Of a DNA stretch of 64,000 bases, positions 60,848 through 64,000 are shown piece after piece. How positions within the stretch are numbered: the first letter of the stretch is position 1; each line of letters opens with the position of its first letter. Below the pieces are notes generated by a model. It ran no database searches, was not told where the DNA came from, and saw nothing but the letters and a program-made list of their open reading frames with translations. The position numbers were made by a program, and so were the translations under genes. Origin of the DNA: Flavobacteriaceae bacterium D16 (GTDB lineage Bacteria > Bacteroidota > Bacteroidia > Flavobacteriales > Flavobacteriaceae); assembly GCA_021295155.1 (NCBI GenBank), contig JAJTJC010000035.1, forward strand, positions 1,178,001 through 1,242,000, written 5' to 3'.

Positions 60848-61427
60848 ATCCATCCGGATTGCCAACGGACAGATCGAAAACCTAAAACTACATCAGGAAC
60901 GGGTTAATCGAACGCTGAAAGACTATACTGCCTCCTCACGGATTACCCTGGAAGAACATATTGATCCAAGAGTAGGTTTAAAAGAGCAGGTTTATAAATG
61001 CAGGCTTACCTATGATTTGAATGGCATTCTGGATATAACTTATGATCGCTATCAAAAAAGGAAAATAAGATCCCTTGGGATTGTACGGGACGATAGTATA
61101 GACTACCGGCATAAATACGCCAACAGGGATCACCTCAATAAACTTCTTGGCAGCTCGAATGCAGATGATATTATCATCATTAAAGATGGGCGTATAACTG
61201 ACGCCTCGTACACCAATTTGATGTTCTTTGATGGTAAAGACTGGTATACCTCCGATACCCCGCTTCTTAGGGGAGTACAACGGGAGCAGTTGATCAGGAG
61301 CAACACCATTAAGGAAACGGAAATAACAGAAAAGGACATTCCCGACTTTTCCAAAATAAGGCTGGTTAATGCGATGATCCCCTGGGAGGAGGCATTGGAA
61401 CTACCCATTAGTGGCATTCTTAGGTAA
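60831..61427 (+). CDS. Aminotransferase class IV, PabC-like
   Basis: 198 residues, short for class IV aminotransferases (about 270-300) but with fold landmarks: RFIESIRIANGQIENLKLHQERVNRTL (by ends), DDIIIIKDGRITDASYTNLMFFDG and TPLLRGVQREQLI. Probably 4-amino-4-deoxychorismate lyase given the overlap with pabB. Alternatively a fold relative of different specificity. Confidence 0.85.
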   Translation: MSRFIESIRIANGQIENLKLHQERVNRTLKDYTASSRITLEEHIDPRVGLKEQVYKCRLTYDLNGILDITYDRYQKRKIRSLGIVRDDSIDYRHKYANRDHLNKLLGSSNADDIIIIKDGRITDASYTNLMFFDGKDWYTSDTPLLRGVQREQLIRSNTIKETEITEKDIPDFSKIRLVNAMIPWEEALELPISGILR

Positions 61428-61505
61428 GTGAAAAAATTACTGGCCAAAAGTTGCCCCTAAAATTAATACGTTCCACAGATGAAAAGCTTTTCATCCTGGA
61501 TATAA

Positions 61506-61531
61506 AAAACCCGGCTATAACCGGGTTTTTT
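61506..61531. terminator. Bidirectional terminator between pabC-like gene and T9SS substrate
   Basis: AAAACCCGG / CCGGGTTTT 9-bp stem with a 6-base loop and T-runs on both strands, between convergent genes. Confidence 0.88.
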
Positions 61532-61556
61532 ATTAAATAGGGTAGAAATACCCTCA

Positions 61557-64000
61557 TCATTTTTTGATGATCCTGAAAACAGACCTTTCCCTGCCATTTA
61601 GTTCCAGGACAAAATAGAGTATTCCGGGTTTTAGGGCAGAAATATCAACAGGAACCTCATAGTAGGTGTTTTCCGGGTATTTCTCGCTTAACATAAGTTT
61701 ACCTACTTCATCATAAATTTGAATCGAGAAGGCTGTGGGTTCGGAACCAATATCCAGGGTAACAAAATTAGTTGCCGGGTTGGGGTAAAATATGGAAGCA
61801 TTCAATTGATCAGTGGAGGCTTCCAGGTCGGAAATTTGCAACTCGGTAACCAGGTTGTTGGAACAGGGATCCGCATTGGAACCATTGGCAGATTTGAACG
61901 CACTGTTACAGCCCGGACTCTTTATTTGCCACTGCAGGTTTCCACCATCCGTGTATACCTCGAATGTATGAATACCAGGTTCAAAGAAGGAAGGTGCTGC
62001 CCCTTCGAAATAGGCATTTCCCTTAAAAAAGTTTGCAGAGGGCGAATCTCCGGTGAATTGGACATAGATAGGTACATCCAGGCGGTTCTCATAGGTAAAC
62101 GTCAATTTAGTGGTAATTGCCGGATTCGGATAATCCGAAACGGGTTGTTTACAAAGGTCGACTGCCTTGATCCGGTCATTGCAGCTTACTGACGGATTGT
62201 TATAGGTCACTTCAAAACAGAATGGCCTCGTATAGATCCTGAAATTATCGTTAGCAATAACTCCGGGAACGATACATTGCGTACCCGGTTCGAGACCAGT
62301 AAGCACATTTACCGCTTTAAGGTTAATAGGCACGTTAACCTGGCTATTATCTGCATCCAGATTCGTTAACAGGATAAGCGCATTATCCAGAGCCGTTTCC
62401 GGGGTCTGCGAACCATAAGGTTGATCCGAATTAACAAAGCTGAAGCCGTTTACAAAACTAAAACCATTGACAAAACTGAAACCATTGACAAAGCTAAAGC
62501 CGTTGACAAAGCTAAACCCATTAACAAAGCTGAAGCCGTTTACAAAATTAAAACCATTGACCATGCTGAAGCCGTTTACAAAGCTGAAGCCGTTTGGATT
62601 GGCCAGGGGTTCGTATTGAAATGGGAATGCAATATCCGTATTAGATGTCTCGTCCTCCTGTACCTGATTGATTAAGCTTACATCAAGGGGAATTAACCTC
62701 TCTGTTCCATCTCCATTTACGAAAGAAAATCCATTGGCTGTGGCGGTCTCTGCGTTTTCTTCCGTCGATTCGGAGGCAAAGAAGGCCCGGTTGACCATGG
62801 AAAATCCATTGAGTGTGGGCTCCCCATTTACAAAACTAAAGCCGTTGACAAAACTGAAACCGTTGACAAAGCTGAAGCCATTGACAAAACTAATACCATT
62901 GAGCTGGGTAGCATCCAGAGCATTTGTCAATGCTGTTTCATCGATATCCGGTGGAACTTCTCCTTCCGGCTCGCCATAGGTATATTTAAACGCAATGGGA
63001 GGTAAATGCGTTCCGTATTCCCAGCTGGTAATTTCCGTACCGTCTGTATCTTCCAGATATGGCTCTAAGACAACGGGCATGGCCTCAATGACCAACTGCC
63101 CGGGCTGAAATATGCTCGTGTCAAGCACGGGATCCCCATTGGAATCGAATACCGGATTCCCATCGGTATCGGTCTGTTGTATATTGTAAAGTTCAAAGAA
63201 TGCCTGATTAACTATAACAGGAGCAGCGGCATCAAACACAACGGGGCTCGATGTTCCCGCGGGAGTGGAAGATGTTGCCTCTGATGTGAAACTTATCTGA
63301 AACTTAGTAGTGTCCAGGAACAGATCGATTTCGGGTGATAGCAAAATACTGCCAAGTGATCCATCCGCATTCTTTTCATATACCTTAAAGCCAGTAAATT
63401 CCGGATTAAGCTGACCGAACAGGCGGGTGGCATCATCGGGTATTATCACAATATCCTTCCTGGGTTGATTCAGGATGGGTATGGAAACAGAGGTACCCCC
63501 ATCCGTTCCGTTGGTAATGGCATTAGGCGGCGTTAATACATAAAACACCGGATTTCCAATATAGGGGCCAAGATAAACCACAATAGTAGTATCGTCCAGT
63601 ACCCAAAAGGTGTCTTCATCGCCAGGGCCTAAGGTAGAAGCATCTACTGGGTTACCCAGGCTGCTGGGGTCTTCCAGATCTGAATTTGCCGTAAGAGGAT
63701 CGCCCCTGTAATAGACTACGGATTCATCGGTAAAGTAGGCCCCAATAAGATAGACATACGAAGCTTCACCACCGTTCCCTGTGTAAACTGTTGAGCCATC
63801 CGCAGTATCACTAAATTTAGAAAAGGTCGGTATGGGATTGGCAAAGGATCCCAGGGCACCATCCACGGAGATAAACCCATTGCCATTTTTTGTGTCGTAT
63901 CCGGGATTACCGGACATGGGAATAGTATTGTTGATCAATAGTTGGTCAGGGTTGTAATTTGAGATGTCTGACACGGTATAATTTCCCTGATCGTCTTTGA
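61557..64000 (-). CDS. Large T9SS type A sorting-domain protein with NGFSFV repeats (partial)
   Basis: At least 814 codons, open at the right window edge, so the N-terminus is outside. C-terminal T9SS type A sorting domain (last about 80 residues: YPNPATNFVTLDIG, PVDISALKPGILYFVLE...RSVFRIIKK), which targets it to the cell surface through PorV. Upstream are MBG-like beta-sandwich segments (DATRLFGQLNPEFT; YGTHLPPIAFKYTYGEPEG) and two arrays of the hexapeptide NGFSFV at 62433-62594 and 62793-62900. Likely a surface adhesin or matrix protein (inference). No Cys cluster, no catalytic motif seen. The start is outside the window; a GTG at 63974 is not its start. Confidence 0.9.
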   Translation of the reverse strand, partial: KDDQGNYTVSDISNYNPDQLLINNTIPMSGNPGYDTKNGNGFISVDGALGSFANPIPTFSKFSDTADGSTVYTGNGGEASYVYLIGAYFTDESVVYYRGDPLTANSDLEDPSSLGNPVDASTLGPGDEDTFWVLDDTTIVVYLGPYIGNPVFYVLTPPNAITNGTDGGTSVSIPILNQPRKDIVIIPDDATRLFGQLNPEFTGFKVYEKNADGSLGSILLSPEIDLFLDTTKFQISFTSEATSSTPAGTSSPVVFDAAAPVIVNQAFFELYNIQQTDTDGNPVFDSNGDPVLDTSIFQPGQLVIEAMPVVLEPYLEDTDGTEITSWEYGTHLPPIAFKYTYGEPEGEVPPDIDETALTNALDATQLNGISFVNGFSFVNGFSFVNGFSFVNGEPTLNGFSMVNRAFFASESTEENAETATANGFSFVNGDGTERLIPLDVSLINQVQEDETSNTDIAFPFQYEPLANPNGFSFVNGFSMVNGFNFVNGFSFVNGFSFVNGFSFVNGFSFVNGFSFVNGFSFVNSDQPYGSQTPETALDNALILLTNLDADNSQVNVPINLKAVNVLTGLEPGTQCIVPGVIANDNFRIYTRPFCFEVTYNNPSVSCNDRIKAVDLCKQPVSDYPNPAITTKLTFTYENRLDVPIYVQFTGDSPSANFFKGNAYFEGAAPSFFEPGIHTFEVYTDGGNLQWQIKSPGCNSAFKSANGSNADPCSNNLVTELQISDLEASTDQLNASIFYPNPATNFVTLDIGSEPTAFSIQIYDEVGKLMLSEKYPENTYYEVPVDISALKPGILYFVLELNGRERSVFRIIKK
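62433..62594 (-). repeat. Hexapeptide repeat array, nine NGFSFV units
   Basis: Nine 18-bp units inside the T9SS protein; in translation order NGFSFV, NGFSMV, NGFNFV, then NGFSFV six times. The third codon positions vary between units, so the protein sequence is under selection. Confidence 0.95.
62793..62900 (-). repeat. Hexapeptide repeat array, six units, one degenerate
   Basis: Units NGISFV, NGFSFV (three), NGEPTL, NGFSMV in translation order. A single NGFSFV also occurs between the arrays, at about 62713-62733. Confidence 0.93.

Noticed and set aside
62421-62675. Plus-strand frame with repeats KTETIDKAE opposite the NGFSFV array, a candidate gene or antisense protein
   Set aside because: It is the reverse-complement reading of the hexapeptide array and lacks a ribosome site; the minus frame is much longer and ends in a true sorting domain.
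62433-62900. CRISPR-like array from 18-bp repeats
   Set aside because: Units are contiguous without spacers and are in frame with a long coding region.

Overview
The window is chromosomal DNA from a member of the Bacteroidota, almost certainly the class Flavobacteriia. Four things point there: gldJ (gliding motility), porV (outer-membrane part of the type IX secretion system, T9SS), a very large protein ending in a T9SS type A sorting domain, and promoters with the Bacteroidota -7 box TAnnTTTG. Codon use and gene spacing look uniform, and I see no phage, insertion sequence, integrase, rRNA or CRISPR array. One tRNA gene (Val, anticodon GAC) is present.

The left part (about 0-29 kb) is mostly housekeeping. 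It holds purE, an M3 oligopeptidase, a rhodanese lipoprotein, an ECF sigma factor with a tiny zinc-finger anti-sigma partner, and gcvP. A ketosynthase III / methyltransferase / glycosyltransferase trio and a PafA-type phosphatase follow, then an MlaEF lipid-transport pair. Next come a sprT-like / manC / DUF389 operon, an SDR and an M28 peptidase, pdhA-pdhC, cdd, porV, gldJ, murF and xth. Between murF and the tRNA lies a 125-bp tandem repeat followed by a series of hairpins.

The middle and right part (about 29-59 kb) is a stress and survival island. It contains a sigma-like protein, Hsp20, a patatin, a YtxH / holin-like membrane operon, Pta-AckA and four two-domain universal stress proteins. 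It also has a DUF2267 protein, an FMN-binding lipoprotein, a slipin, a flavin reductase / M20 / DUF1611 operon, a site-2 protease with CBS domains, a baeRF-like protein, an alpha-toroid protein and dodecin. A phosphoribosyltransferase, a small hydrolase, a cysteine-less ArsC/Spx-like protein, a CDP-alcohol phosphatidyltransferase, a GyrI-like protein, a second Mla system (MlaEFD) and an AI-2E-type permease complete it.

The main discovery is that these unrelated genes share one regulatory signal. Thirteen copies of the palindrome TGAYnnnnRTCA, often extended to aaTGAYnnnnRTCAtt, lie in nine short intergenic regions between 29.8 and 58.2 kb. For twelve of them, a full or near match to TAnnTTTG begins exactly 29.5 bp from the palindrome centre, on the correct strand for a flanking gene. 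This is the geometry of a class II CRP/FNR-type activator site (about -41.5). The core matches the FNR half-sites TTGAT/ATCAA. I infer an oxygen-, redox- or NO-responsive CRP/FNR-family regulon. The regulator itself is not in the window.

The last 4.5 kb hold pabB and a pabC-like aminotransferase, then the 3' part of the giant T9SS substrate. That protein carries two arrays of a six-residue repeat (NGFSFV) and runs off the window edge.
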